Positions 34,632 through 45,560 of a stretch of 64,000 nt of DNA are shown one piece after another. Origin of the DNA: Plotosus lineatus (Eukaryota; Chordata; Actinopteri; Siluriformes; Plotosidae); the NCBI GenBank assembly GCA_024760905.1, contig CM045729.1, positions 54,397,080 to 54,461,079 on the forward strand, read 5' to 3'. Both the position numbers and the translations under genes were made by a program. Every line of letters starts with the position of its first letter. Position 1 is the first letter of the stretch. Below the pieces are notes generated by a model, which saw only the letters and a list, made by a program, of their open reading frames with translations, was not told where the DNA came from and did not search any database.

Positions 34632-34862
34632 CTACTTATCTCCCCCAGCTTCCTGCTCCTTGGCAAGGCCCCGAATTGATAGGTCATACACTACCTCCTC
34701 AATCTTCTTCACATCATACTTGAGACCATCATAGCGTTTACGTAGGGGGTCATTTCTCAGATTTAGCAAGCGGAAACCAGAATCGAGTTCTTTGATGAAA
34801 TTTGAAATACGAAGTGGGCGCCCATAGTCTCCAGCTGTTACACTATTAACTGCCAACCTTGA
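34632..34862 (-). CDS. tsn: tsn exon 6 (C-terminus and stop)
   Basis: Acceptor cttcacag|TCAAGG. Encodes SRLAVNSVTAGDYGRPLRIS through the zipper helix to KEQEAGGDK and TAG (34634-34632). No clear AATAAA was seen close downstream, so the 3' UTR end is undefined. Confidence 0.96.
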   Translation of the reverse strand, partial: SRLAVNSVTAGDYGRPLRISNFIKELDSGFRLLNLRNDPLRKRYDGLKYDVKKIEEVVYDLSIRGLAKEQEAGGDK

Positions 34863-37800
34863 CTGTGAAGTTAATAGCAGATTTTAGTTTTTGACATTTT
34901 ACAGTAATCTTTAGAAATTCCTGACAGTTAATGTCTTACCAGTTCACTCGCCATAATAAGAATCCCTGCGAGATAATCTTCAAGATCCAGATGGAACCCC
35001 TTGTCTCGGTCCACTTCAACTGTACAAACATGAAGACTGTTAGTTTATTTCCTATTAATCTTCTTTTCCTTTCGGCTTTTCTCCTTTTTTTTCCAGGGGT
35101 CGCCACAGCGGATCATCTGATTCGCATGTTTGATTTGGCATAGGTTTTTACGTCAGATGCCCTACCTGACACAACCCTTTATCAAGGGGCAGACACACGC
35201 TGACAGCTTTGCAGCTACTCTTTACGAAAGTCAGCAATGGTTCTTTTACATGAACCTCTCACCACAGACAGTGAGAGACATGGCCCGCATTTGATAACCC
35301 AGTTAGCTACACGGAGGGGACAGTGACAACCCTGTGGAGAGTGGGACTCGAACCCCCAACCTTAGGATCAGCGATCCAGCGCCCTTTACCACCAGGCCAC
35401 TACAGCCCCCTCAATTTATTTCCGATTAATAAATACCAAAAAAAAAAAAAAAAAAAAAAAAACACAACAAAAATTAGAGACCATCAGACATACTTCCCAG
35501 TATTTTTGCCACCTCTTCTCGTGTCACTAAAGACTCAGTCTCCAAATAGACCACAAAGGCTGCAAGAAACGTCAGGCGCTGCAGGACAAACCTCCAGTGC
35601 TCATGAAACCTGCGCAAAGTCAATGAAGGATTGTTGTGCTATGCAGTTTGTAGTGATTGTATGCCATGTAAAGAGCGTACTCTTAGTCATGTTACTGTGA
35701 ACACGTACTACACTGACCTGTAATACTGCTCAACGGGGAACTTTCTTTTCAGCTCACCAATCTGGGTTTGAACCGTGCAGAACAGCTCCCTGGCCTTCAG
35801 ACATTTGGTTGGAACTGGTGGCAAAGCAGAGGTTGATATATACACAGTACATTCACTATGTATAAGTATGCACAGGGATCCCTCACTTTCCGTGGTTAAT
35901 TGGGACAGATATCCCCATTGAGACTGAGACTGGAACAGAGATCAGAACTGAGATCCACCACCAAATTCCGCGAAGTAGGAAGTTCCGCGGAGTTCTCAGA
36001 GTCAAATTGTTTCTTTGTTCGTTTTAATTTGTTGTTTTGTTTGTTCATATTTTGCACTATGCTCGTCTACGACCGGTCGACTCTACTACAGCTATAAGAT
36101 TGGAGTATCTTCGGGCGTGCCTAACTAAGCAGAGCTAATATGCTATGGTAGGCAGATCAATGCGAGCTGCACCCCAGCTAGCAAGAAGCCCAGGCGGGAA
36201 GGGGCTGAACAACGACTCCGGCGCTTGGGATTGCAGGGGATGAAGGCCATGTAGCCGGCTGGTATAATCGCCATATTGGGTGTACTCTCCTCAAGCCATG
36301 TTTCACAGAAACACAGTCCTGTCAATCCCTTCTTCTTCTTGTCCTTTCGGCTTTTCCCTTCAGGGGTCGCCACAGCGAATCATCTGCCTCCATCTCACCC
36401 TATCCTCTGCATCTTTTTCTCTTACACCAACTGCCTTCATGTCCTCCTTCACCACATCCATGAATCGTCTCTTTGGTCTTCCTCTAGGCCTTCTGCCTGG
36501 TAGTTCCAACCTCAACATCCTACTACCAATATACTCACTATCCCTCCTCTGTACATGTCCAAACCATCTCAATCTGGCCTCTCTGACTTTGTCTTCAAAA
36601 CATCTTACATGTGCTGTCCCTCTGATGTGCTCATTCCTGATCTTATCCATCCTCGTTACTCCCAAAGAGAACCTCAACATTTTAATCTCTGCTACCTCCA
36701 GCTCTGACGCCTGTCTTTTCCCCAGGGCCACTGTTTCTAAACCATACAACATCGCTGGCCTCATCACCGTCTTGTACACTTTTCCTTTCATTTTTGCCGA
36801 TACCTTCCTATCACACATCACACCGGACACTTTTCTCCAACCATTCCAACCAGCCTGCACACGCTTCTTCACCTCTTTTCCACACTCTCCATTGCTCTGG
36901 ATTGTTTAGCCTAAGTACTTAAAATCCTCCACCTTCCTTATCTCTGCTCCTTGTAACCTCACCGTTCCTGTTGGGTCCTTGGCATTCAAACACATGTATT
37001 CTGTTTTACTGAGGCTAACCTTCATTCCCCTCCTTTCCAGGGCATACCTCCACCTCTCTAGATTTTCCTGCACTTGTTCTCTGCTCTCACTGCAGATCAC
37101 AACATCATCTGCAAACATCATAGTCCATGGAGATTCTTGCCTAGCCTCGTCTGTCAGCCTGTCCATCACCATCGCAAACAAGAAGGGGCTCAGAGCTGAC
37201 CCTTGATGCAGTCCCACCTCCACCTTGAACTCCTCTGTCACACCGACAGCACACCTCACCATTGTCTTACATCTCTAATACATGTCTTGCACCACTCTAA
37301 CATACTTCTCTGCCACTCCAGACTTTCTCATGCAATACCACAGTTCCTCTCTCGGCAACCGGTCATATGCTTTCTCCAGATCCACAAAGGCACAATGCAG
37401 CTCCTTCTGACCTTCTCTGTACTTCTCTATTAACATCCTCAAGGCAAACACTGCATCTGTGGTGCTCTTTCTTGGCATGAAACCAAACTGTTGTTCACAA
37501 ATGCTGACCTCTGCCCTTAGTCTTGCTTCCACTATTCTTTCCCATAACTTTATCGTATGGCTCATCAACTTTATCCCTCTGTAGTTGCCACAACTCTGTA
37601 CATCTCCCTTGTTCTTAAAAATGGGCACCAGCACACTTCTCCTCTATTCCTCTGGTATCCTCTCACTCTCTAAGACCTTGTTGAATGTTATTGTCAGGAA
37701 ATCTACTGCTTCCTCTCCTAGACACTTCCATATCTCCACCATTATGTCATCAGGGCCAACTGCCTTTCCACTCTTCATCCTCTTCAGTGCCCTCCTCACT

Positions 37801-39710
37801 TCACCCTTACTAATCTTTGCTACTTCCTGGTCCTCAACAGTCACCTCTTCTACTCTTTTTTCTCTCTCATTTTCCTCATTCTTGCTGCACATCCTTCGCA
37901 TCTCTATTTCTCTGCTGTGCCAACCTGTATAAATCATTTTCTCCTTCTTTACTTTCCAACTGAGCATACAAGTCATCATACGCCCTCTGTTTGGCCTTTG
38001 ACACTGTTACCTTCGCCTTACGCTGTATCTCCCTGTACTCCTGTTTACTCTCTTCGGTCGTCTCTATGTCCCACTTCTTCTTAGCTAACCTCTTCCTTTG
38101 TACACACTCCTGCACTTCCTCATTCCACCACCAAATCTCCTTATCTACTTTCCTTCCAGATGACACACCAAGTATTCTCCTACCCGTCTCCCTGATCACA
38201 TTAGCTGTAGTTGTCTAGTCATCTGGAAGCACTTCCTGACCACCCAAAGCCTGTTTCAACTCCTCCTTGAAGACAGCACGACACTCCTCTTTTTTCAGCT
38301 TCCACCACTTTGTCTTCTGCTCTGCCTTTGCCTTCTTCACCTTCAGCGTCATCCTGCACACCACCATCCTATGCTGTTTGGCAACACTCTCACCCGCTAC
38401 TACTTTGCAGTCACTGACATCCTTCAAAGTACATCGCTTGCACAAGATGTAGTCTACCTGTGTGCTCCTACCTCCGCTTTTATAAGTCACTCTATGCTCC
38501 TCTCTCTTCTGGAAGAAAGTATTTGCCACAGCCATTTCCATCCTTTTTGCAAAATCTACCAACATCTATCCTTCTGCGTTCCTGTCCTGGATACCAAACC
38601 TGCCCATCACTTCCTCGTCCCCTCTGTTTCCCGCACCAACATGTCCATTGAAGTCTGCCCCAATGACTACTCTTTCATCTTTGGGGGTATTCTGCATCAA
38701 TTCATCTAACTCACTCCAGAATCTCTCCTTCTCTTCTAGCTCACATCCTGCCTGTGGGGCATAAGCACTAACAACATTGATCCTGTCAATCCCTCTGCAC
38801 TGCAATTTGAGCATGAAGCTCGTCCATCTTGTTTCGCAGGGACTGAACCTTTTCAAGCAGTATGGCCGGAAGTGCTAACCAAGCCTCTGAGAACTGCGCC
38901 TGGGCGGTTAGCATGGAGCTCCCATAGCATAGCAGCTCACGATAGAAGTTGTTGCGTGCTTAGTTGCCCGAAACTGACGCTGCTCATAGCTGTAGTAGGG
39001 TCAGCGGCCAATCATAGACGAGCATAGTGCAAAACATGAACAAACAAATAAAACAAATTAAAACGAACAAAGAAACAATTTGAATCTGAGAACTCTGTGA
39101 CGTTGCTCTCTGGGCAGCGCCATCTTGGACACGTCACTCCAACTTCAATGTAAAAGGACATGAAGCGTAATAAAGTTTATCATTTTGGTATAATTTGTTA
39201 AACATGCTACAGAACATAAAATCTCACGCACAAACATTCTCAGAATTAACTTAGGTACTGTACTGGAATAATAATTGAAAAAGACTTTAAAAAGTGTGCT
39301 TTACAACAGTATATGCTTTATAAAGTTTATATTTTATCATCAATAAAAATAAGAGTAAAAATGGAAAAGTTTTTCTTAATCATTACTATTTTTTTCATTA
39401 ATACTGTAGTAATGAGTAAGACTGTCTATAGAATATGTTTAAGAAGCATATTTTGGCGCATGTGATACATAGTATTTTACTTCCGGTTGCTCATTCGTGC
39501 ATGTGACGTGTTACACATGGGGTTTTACTTCCGGGTACAGAACTCGCGGATTATGTCGGTTCGCGGGAGGGCTCGGAACCGAACCCCTGCGAATGTGGAG
39601 GGCCTACTGTAGTTTTGACGTGAGGATTTGGGTTGTTTTTTGCAGCATTTTTCTGAACTTTCCCCCCATTCTTTCTTAATTTCCTTATTTTTTAATTTAA
39701 TTTTTTAATT

Positions 39711-39803
<93 letters not shown>

Positions 39804-40261
39804 AAATAAATATTCACACAGTACTCTGATGATCTACTCAATATATTCCTAATTACCCACTTACTGCCTTTGAAGCCACTTGGCTGATGGACACTTTGGA
39901 GGATGGTGAGAATCTCCCTTGCGATCTGCTCAAGCATTTGGACAACTTTTCTGATGTCCTGCAAGTCAGAAAGACAGAAGTTTACTTACAGGGAATTCCT
40001 TACATCTCGCCCAGGTAACACGTGTTTATTATTATGAAGTAATAATCAGAAACCTGAACCTGCATCTGTCTATACCACATATTTTTCAATAAACATTCTA
40101 TGCAACTGCACGACATTCCTATTCCGCAAATATTTTATTTTTATTCACTGTTTAGCTATCAATACACGTGCACGTCCCTGCATATTTCACCTTACCTCAC
40201 GGATGTCCTGATCGGCGGTTAAAAAGCCCTGGATGTAACTAAACATCTCGGTCACAGACAT
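34632..40261 (-). CDS. tsn: Translin, complete six-exon coding region
   Basis: Translin binds single-stranded DNA and RNA as an octamer. With TRAX it forms C3PO, the ribonuclease that removes siRNA passenger strands and tRNA fragments; translin supplies binding and scaffold, TRAX the catalysis. Exons (minus strand): 40261-40196, 39958-39865, 35814-35718, 35609-35494, 35019-34940 and 34862-34632, all GT-AG with matching phases: 684 nt, 227 residues (human 228). The protein starts MSVTEMFSYIQGFL. The basic nucleic-acid-binding motif RFHEHWRFVLQR starts at residue 86, and the C-terminal leucine-zipper-like helix (LDSGFRLLNLRND...) leads to DLSIRGLAKEQ. The gene converges on the RhoGEF and diverges from arl5a. 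Intron 2 (4.05 kb) holds a nested transposon stack and intron 4 is mostly one SINE. Confidence 0.97.
34940..35019 (-). CDS. tsn: tsn exon 5
   Basis: Acceptor gtttgtacag|TTGAAG, donor GAACTG|gtaaga. Encodes EVDRDKGFHLDLEDYLAGIL then IMASEL, the translin helix before the zipper region. Confidence 0.95.
35060..35414 (-). mobile_element. tRNA-SINE family 1, LINE-like tail, full length, in tsn intron 4
   Basis: Flanked by a 16-bp duplication with one mismatch (tttatttcctattaat 35044-35059; tttatttccgattaat 35415-35430). Box B ggttcgagtcc and box A ggcctggtgg are readable on the minus strand. The SINE plus duplication make up most of the 474-bp intron. Confidence 0.92.
35494..35609 (-). CDS. tsn: tsn exon 4 (basic RNA/DNA-binding region)
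   Basis: Acceptor tgcgcag|GTTTCA, donor GGGAA|gtatgt. Encodes FHEHWRFVLQRLTFLAAFVV and on to AKILG. Arg86, which starts the basic motif, is completed by the splice. Confidence 0.95.
35718..35814 (-). CDS. tsn: tsn exon 3
   Basis: Acceptor ccaccag|TTCCAA, donor TACAG|gtcagt. Encodes PTKCLKARELFCTVQTQIG to EQYY. The CLKARE and KFP.EQYY motifs match translin. Confidence 0.95.
36140..36316 (-). pseudogene. Fragment resembling an endonuclease domain of another LINE
   Basis: The minus frame 36373-36143 reads LCFCETWLEEST ... AIIPAGY, resembling the TETWL motif of APE endonucleases in other fish LINEs. It lies inside the pogo-like stack and is interrupted by LINE copy B. Short and uncertain. Confidence 0.4.
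36331..38780 (-). mobile_element. APE-type LINE copy B, 5' truncated, exact 14-bp TSD
   Basis: Duplication tcctgtcaatccct at 36317-36330 and 38781-38794. On the minus strand it carries endonuclease C-terminal part, reverse transcriptase (MMFADDVVIC) and the C-terminal [11 protein letters not shown] region, ending gctgtggcgacccctgaagg then gaaggacaagaagaag. The longest intact pieces are 110-170 codons; frameshifts and stops disable it. Confidence 0.93.
39715..39801. repeat. (TA)n microsatellite in tsn intron 2
   Basis: Long TA tract with one TGTG interruption, 65 bases before the tsn exon 2 donor. Confidence 0.95.
39865..39958 (-). CDS. tsn: tsn exon 2
   Basis: Acceptor cttgcag|GACATC, donor GGCA|gtaagt. 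Encodes DIRKVVQMLEQIAREIL and continues to SGFKG; one base carries over to exon 3. Confidence 0.95.
40196..40261 (-). CDS. tsn: tsn exon 1
   Basis: ATG at 40261-40259; 22 codons (MSVTEMFSYIQGFLTADQDI then RE), donor GAG|gtaagg. This corresponds to the N-terminal helix of translin. Confidence 0.95.
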
Positions 40262-40540
40262 GGTGAGCTTACACAAGTTCTCCAGCGACTTCACCAACAA
40301 CGCAAATGTTACTCGCTGAAACAACTAGGTGATATAACGTGGGCGAGAACACGCGTTTAAATAAACCCCGCGAGGTTGAAACACCGAGACCCGGCCTGCC
40401 TTTCGTTCTTGTACCAAGCACAGAGATATTCTGAGTCATCAACGTGCTGTGCTTGATTGTCCCAGCCCCTGACGGTCGCATAGTTATGACGTAACCATAA
40501 TGCAGACTCTCCTCCAGGGTGGGAGGTCGGGGATTCTGCA
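40262..40540 (-). promoter_or_regulatory. tsn: tsn promoter-proximal region
   Basis: The 280 bases upstream of the tsn start codon are unique-looking and contain scattered CpGs (cgtgggcgagaacacgcg, cccgcgagg, gacggtcgcatagttatgacgtaac). A TGACGTAA core at 40488-40495 resembles a CRE/ATF site. A LINE 3' fragment starts 341 bp from the ATG, so the native promoter is probably confined to this interval. Confidence 0.45.
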
Positions 40541-40602
40541 GATTTTTTTTTTTTTATCAATCCTTCTGTCACTTTAGTTTACTTACAATAACTAATAAGC
40601 AT

Positions 40603-41242
40603 ACATGTGTATGAATGCCAAGGACCCAACAGGAACGGTGAAGTTACAGGGGGCAGAGATAAGGAAGGTGGAGGATTTTAAGTACTTAGGCTCAACAATC
40701 CAGAGCAATGGAGAGTGTGCAGGCTGGTTGGAATGGTTGGAGAAAAGTGTCCGGTGTGATGTGTGATAGGAAGGTATCGGCAAGAATGAAAGGAAAAGTG
40801 TACAAGACGGTGATGAGGCCAGCGATCTTGTATGGTTTAGAAACAGTGGCACTGGGGAAAAGACAGGAGGCAGAGCTGGAGGTAGCAGAAATGTTGAGGT
40901 TCTCTTTGGGAGTAACGAGGATGGATAGGATCAGGAATGAGTACATTAGAGGGACAGCACATGTAAGATGTTTTGGAGACAAAGTCAGAGAGGCTAGATT
41001 GAAATGGTTTGGACATGTACAGAGGAGGGATAGTGAGTATATTGGTAGTAGGATGTTGAGGTTGGAACTACCAGGCAGAAGGCCTAGAGGAAGACCAAAG
41101 AGATGATTCATGGATGTGGAGAAGGAGGACATGAAGGCAGTTGGTGTAAGAGAAAAAGATGCAGAGGATAGGGTGAGATGGAGGCAGATGATTCGCTGTG
41201 GCGAACCCTGAAGGGAAAAGCTGAAAGGACAAGAAGAAGAAG
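40603..41242 (+). mobile_element. APE-type LINE copy C, 3' end only, exact 18-bp TSD
   Basis: Duplication acaataactaataagcat at 40585-40602 and 41243-41260. The 640-bp insert is the LINE 3' end: RT C-terminal region ([20 protein letters not shown]), then gctgtggcgaaccctgaagg and gacaagaagaaga. A 5'-truncated insertion upstream of tsn. Confidence 0.95.
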
Positions 41243-41350
41243 ACAATAACTAATAAGCATTTATTGCCTCACAAAGTAATTACAATTTATTTATTAGTTT
41301 AACTGTTTTAAAATTAACTTTGGTTAATCATACACACACACACACACATA

Positions 41351-42799
41351 CTAGTCCTTCTCAAAAAATTAGTATATTGTGATAAAGTTCATTATTTTCT
41401 GTAATGTACTGATAAAAATTAAACTTTCATATATTTTAGATTCATTGCACACCAACTGAAATATTTCAGGTTGTTTATTGTTTTAATACTGATGATTTTG
41501 GTATACAGCTCATGAAAATCCAAAATTCCTATCTCAAAAAATTAGCATATCATGAAAAGGTTCTCTAAACGAGCTATTAACCTAATCATCTGAATCAACC
41601 AATTAACTCTAAACACCTGCAAAAGATTCCTGAGGCTTTTAAAAACTCCCAGCCAGGTTCATTACTCAAAACCACAATCATGGGTAAGACTGCCGACCTG
41701 ACTGCTGTCCAGAAGGCCATCATTGGCACCCTCAAGCAAGAGGGTAAGACATGGAAAGAAATCTCTGAGCGAATAGGCTGTTCCCAGAGTGCTGTATCAA
41801 GCCACCTCAGTGGGACGTCTGTGGGAAGGAAAAAGTGTGGCAGAAAATGCTGCACAACGAGAAGAGGTGACCGGACCCTGAGGAAGATTGTGGAGAAGGG
41901 CCGATTCCAGACCTTGGGGGACAGTGGAAGCAGTGGACTGGGCTACAGGTGCCGCATTCCCCAGGTCAAGCCACTTTTGAACCAGAAACAGCAGCAGAAG
42001 CGCCTGACCTGGGCTACAGAGAAGCGGTACTGGACTGTTGGTCAGTGGTCCAAAGTACTCTTTTTTTTTTTTTGGCTGAATGCAAATTTTGCATGTCATT
42101 CGGTAATCAAGGTGCCAGAGTCTGGAGGAAGACTGGGGAGAAGGAAACGCCAAAATGCCTGAAGTCCAGTGTCAAGTACCCACAGTCAGTGATGGTCTGG
42201 GGGTGCCATGTCAGCTGCTGGTGTTGGTCCACTGTGTTTTATCAAGGGCAGGGTCAATGCAGCTAGCTATCAGGAGATTTTGGAGCACTTCATGCTTCCA
42301 TCTGCTGAAAAGCGTTATGGAGATGAAGATTTCATTTTTCAGCATGACCTGGCACCTGCTCACAGTGCCAAAACCACTGCTAAATGGTTTACTGACCATG
42401 GTATTACTGTGCTCAATTGGCCTGCCAACTCTCCTGACCCGAAGCCCATACATAATCTGTGGGATATTGTGAAGACAAAGTTGAGAGACACCAGACCCAA
42501 CACTGTGGATGAGCTTAAGGCCACTATCGAAGTATCCTGGGCCTCCGTAACACCTCAGCAGTGCCACAGGCTGATTGCCTCCATGCCACACCGCATTGAA
42601 GCAGTCATTTCTGCAAAAGGATTCCTGACCAAGTATTGAGTGCATAACTGAACATAATTATTTGAAGGTTGACTTTTTTTGTATTAAAAACTTTTTATTG
42701 GTCGGATGAAATATGCTAATTTTTTGAGCTAGGAATTTTGGGTTTTCATGAGCTGTATACCAAAATCACAATATGCTAATTTTTTTTGAGAAGGACTAG
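41351..42799 (+). mobile_element. Tc1-like transposon copy 2, transposase destroyed
   Basis: Ends ctagtccttctcaaaaaatt and its reverse, flanked by TA on both sides (41349-41350, 42800-42801). Compared with 32428-33432 it has a deletion after FQTLGD, a T-run and replacement at 42059-42075, frameshifts, and the catalytic Glu replaced (PIHNLWD instead of PIENLWD). Pieces are open at 41680-42162 and 42208-42639. Confidence 0.93.
41680..42639 (+). pseudogene. Broken Tc1 transposase
   Basis: N-terminal half 41680-42162 has the helix-turn-helix (GCSQSAVSSHLSG). The C-terminal half 42208-42639 is in another frame, with the second Asp (FQHDLAPAHS) but His in place of the catalytic Glu. Internal deletion between FQTLGD and GYRCRIP. 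Confidence 0.9.
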
Positions 42800-42812
42800 T
42801 ATATACAAATAT

Positions 42813-43152
42813 ATGTCTAGTGGTATAGGGTGCTGGATCGCCGATCCTAAGGTTGGGGGTTCAAGTCCCACTCTCCACAAAGTTGTCACTGTTTCCCCCC
42901 CCTAGTGCAGCTAACTGGGTTATCAAAGGCCGGTCATGTCTTCCACTGTCTATGGTGAGAGGCATGTAAAAAAAAAAAAACATTGCTCACTTTCATAAAG
43001 AGTAGCTGCAAAGCTGTCAGTGTGTTTCTGCCCCTTGCTAAATGGTTGTGTCAGGAAGGGCAGCCGACGTAAAAACCTATGCCAAATTAAACGTGCGAAT
43101 CATTCGCTGTGGCGACATCCGATAAAGGGAAAAAGCCAAAAGGAAATCTCAT
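42813..43152 (+). mobile_element. tRNA-SINE family 1, LINE-like tail
   Basis: Head slightly truncated (starts at gtctagtggtataggg), box B ggttcaagtcc, body with an A run at 42968-42980, tail gctgtggcgacatccgataa and aaaggaaatc. It begins 13 bases after the Tc1 copy. Confidence 0.85.
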
Positions 43153-43168
43153 ATATTTTATTCATTCA

Positions 43169-43606
43169 AAATGTCGAGGTTCTCTCTGGGAGTAATGAGG
43201 ATGGATAGGATCAGGAATGAGTACATCAGAGGGACAGCCCATGTAAGAGGTTTTGGAGACAAAGTCAGAGAGGCTAGATTCAGATGGTTTGGACATGTAC
43301 AGAGGAGGGATAGTGAATATATTGGTAGTATAATGCTGAGGTTGGAACTACCAGGCAGAAGGCCTAGAGGAAGGCCAAAGAAGATATTTATGGATGTGGT
43401 GAAGGAGGTCATGAAGGTAGTTGGTGTAAGAGAAGAATATGCAGAGAATCCCACCTCTCTTTCTTCGACGTCTTCATCCAGCAGTAGTCCAATTTCCATC
43501 AGCACCCTGTTGGTTGACAGCACTGATGGCGGTCGTTAACCCGGGCCTCGACTATCCGGTATGAGTTTAGTCTTTCCGGTTTGCATTTTGTATTTTGGCA
43601 ACTGTC
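43169..43606. mobile_element. APE-type LINE copy D, rearranged: sense 3' region fused to antisense 5' end
   Basis: 43169-43452 is sense-strand C-terminal region (RWFGHVQ-type). Without reaching the 3' tail it switches at about 43452 to the antisense 5' UTR (tcgacgtcttc, then gacagcactgatggcggtcg), matching 54590-54700. See the finding. Confidence 0.8.
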
Positions 43607-43689
43607 AACTTCAGCGGAAATGTGGTTGGAAATCTTTTGATTGAAATTTTGTGATTGGATATCACTCAGATGGGACATGGAACTGAATC

Positions 43690-44195
43690 ATAATAAATAA
43701 TTCCCAGATGTTTTTAACAGTGAAAGTGAGAGCATTTCGGCATGTACAGTGTGACCAATACTCACAGTCTTGGAAAGAAACAGCTGTGTGGCCATTAGAA
43801 AACCACTTGTTAGTGCAGCTATTTAGAAGAAAAGGTTTCTGTTTACGAAGGAACATAACGATTGGACTCTGGAGCAATAGAGAAAGGTCATGTGATATGA
43901 CAAGTCCAAGCTATATGACAGCGTGGTGTATGTATCTGAGTAAGAAGGAAATTACATGAAGCAATCTACCCATTGTGCTTACTGTACAAGCCTCTGGAGG
44001 CAGTGTTATGATCTGTGGTTACTTCCAGTGGTTAGGTTTATGCTCAGCAATATTATGGAGCAATAAAATGAAAACAGCTGACAACCTGAATTGACTGAAT
44101 GACCATGTTATCCGATTATTGGCATTTTTCTTACTCAGTGTCATGGGCATATTCAAGGATGGGAATGCTAGAATTCACTGTGCTCAGCCTAAATT
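43690..44195 (+). pseudogene. Decayed Tc1-like transposase fragment
   Basis: Readable words in shifting frames: NDWTLEQ-like, GSVMICGYF, NDHVI, then GIFKDGNARIH, where active Tc1 proteins have an Asp-Asn pair (GIFQDDNAPIH). No ends recognised. Confidence 0.6.
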
Positions 44196-44316
44196 AAACT
44201 AAATTAGGTCATTTCGCAGTAATTGATAATTGTCCGATATAGAACAAGGATGAAACTTAGTTTATTGACATATGGAATACACATGTAATATTGTACAGGA
44301 GTACAACTAATATTGT

Positions 44317-44609
44317 GGGGCTGGTGGCGTAGTGGTTAGGGTGCTGCGCTCATGATCGGGAGGTTGTGTGTTCAAATCCTGGTTAGACCCTCACTGTGCT
44401 AAGACCCCTGGGCAAGGTCTTAACCACAAGTGTGCCTCTGTTCACCCAGCAGTAAATGGGTGCCAGTAGAAATGTACTGGGAAGGTAACCTAGTCCATCC
44501 AGGAGGAGTTGTACTCCTATTCGCTTTAGGCTACGGAAACCGGGGATAAGCACTGGCCTGATGAGTCGCTATGGCTTGAGTGTAAAAAGCCCAGAGGACT
44601 TTACCTTAC
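44317..44609 (+). mobile_element. tRNA-SINE family 4
   Basis: ggggctggtggcgtagtggt head, box-B-like gtgttcaaatcct, ctgggcaaggtcttaaccac, and a terminal cagaggactttacctta. Matches 9785-10085. Confidence 0.8.
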
Positions 44610-44788
44610 AACTAATATTTATTTAGATTTTTAACTGATAGATTTACTTCATCATCACAGATAAACCTGTCAGTGTTGTTACAGGATGTCCTGTACAACA
44701 ATATTATGTGAACTCAATTTGTCTGTAATAAATAATGAAAGAATAAGCTTTAACATAAACTGTATTAACCTCTAACTGGAACATTAAA

Positions 44789-45145
44789 CTTGTCTGTCTG
44801 TCTTCCTTTCGGCTTTTTCCCTTTTACTCGGGAGTCGCCACAGCGAATCATTTTGATTCGCACGTTTAATTTGGCAGAGGTTTGCAGAGTCGGATGCCCT
44901 TCCTGTCACAACCCTTTTAGCAAGGGATAGAAACACGCTGACGACTTTGCAGCTACTCTTTACGAAAGTCAGCAATGGTTCTTTTACATGCCTCTCACAA
45001 TAGACAGTGAGAGACATGGCCCGCCTTTGATAACCCAGTTAGCCGCACTGGGGGGACAGTGACAACCTTGTGGAGAGTGGGACTCGAACCGCCAACCTTT
45101 GGATCAGCGATCCAGCGCCCTATACCACTAGACCACCACTGTCCC
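44789..45145 (-). mobile_element. tRNA-SINE family 1, LINE-like tail, full length
   Basis: Exact 13-bp duplication ctggaacattaaa at 44776-44788 and 45146-45158. Full head (box B ggttcgagtcc), body and tail. Confidence 0.93.
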
Positions 45146-45339
45146 CTGGAACATTAAATAATGGAACATTAAACTTGTAAACAGACTGAAATCTGAAGAA
45201 TTATGGCAAGAATCAATACTTAAAATGATTAAAGTCACATGATAAAAAGAATATCTGTAATGGCCTTCTGAATGTCAATGTTGGATTTTAATGGAAAAAC
45301 TCATAAAAGCTTCAGTAACAGTAGTGACAGGCCAACTAA

Positions 45340-45560
45340 CTAGAAGACGAGTCCTGATCACAAGATAATTTGAATCACCCATATTACCTTGTTGGGTTAA
45401 TATGGGACTCATCTATTGTGGAATTATGGCACTGTTAATGGTTGACAGTTATAAAGCTGTAATTTAAGCATTTTAGAGATATCAATCTACCGTATGTTGA
45501 GTCAAGTGTTTGTTTCACTTCCCTCAGTATTTTCAAGCAACACTCCATTTTAGTTCATTT
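45340..45560. mobile_element. Fragment of the GGTAACTGGGGTAAT-type DNA element
   Basis: Shares ttagagatatcaatctaccg-like, ccattttagttcat and cacccatattacc words with the copies at 48121-49362 and 55604-57172. Confidence 0.55.

Larger units (their letters stand above)
35876..39611. mobile_element. pogo-like DNA element stack in tsn intron 2, split by a LINE
   Basis: Left part 35876-36330 begins agggatccctcactttccgt; right part 38781-39611 ends gcgaatgtggagggcctact. Both ends have the style of pogo/Tigger termini. Long inverted arms (about 35990-36090 and 38995-39090, with tttgcactatgctcgtctac and its complement) flank an inner segment. The LINE copy B (36331-38780) was inserted into it later. 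Inner boundaries are uncertain. Confidence 0.55.

Noticed and set aside
36140..36316. Independent gene or functional endonuclease
   Set aside because: Only a short motif-like stretch remains within a transposon stack, too short for a domain.
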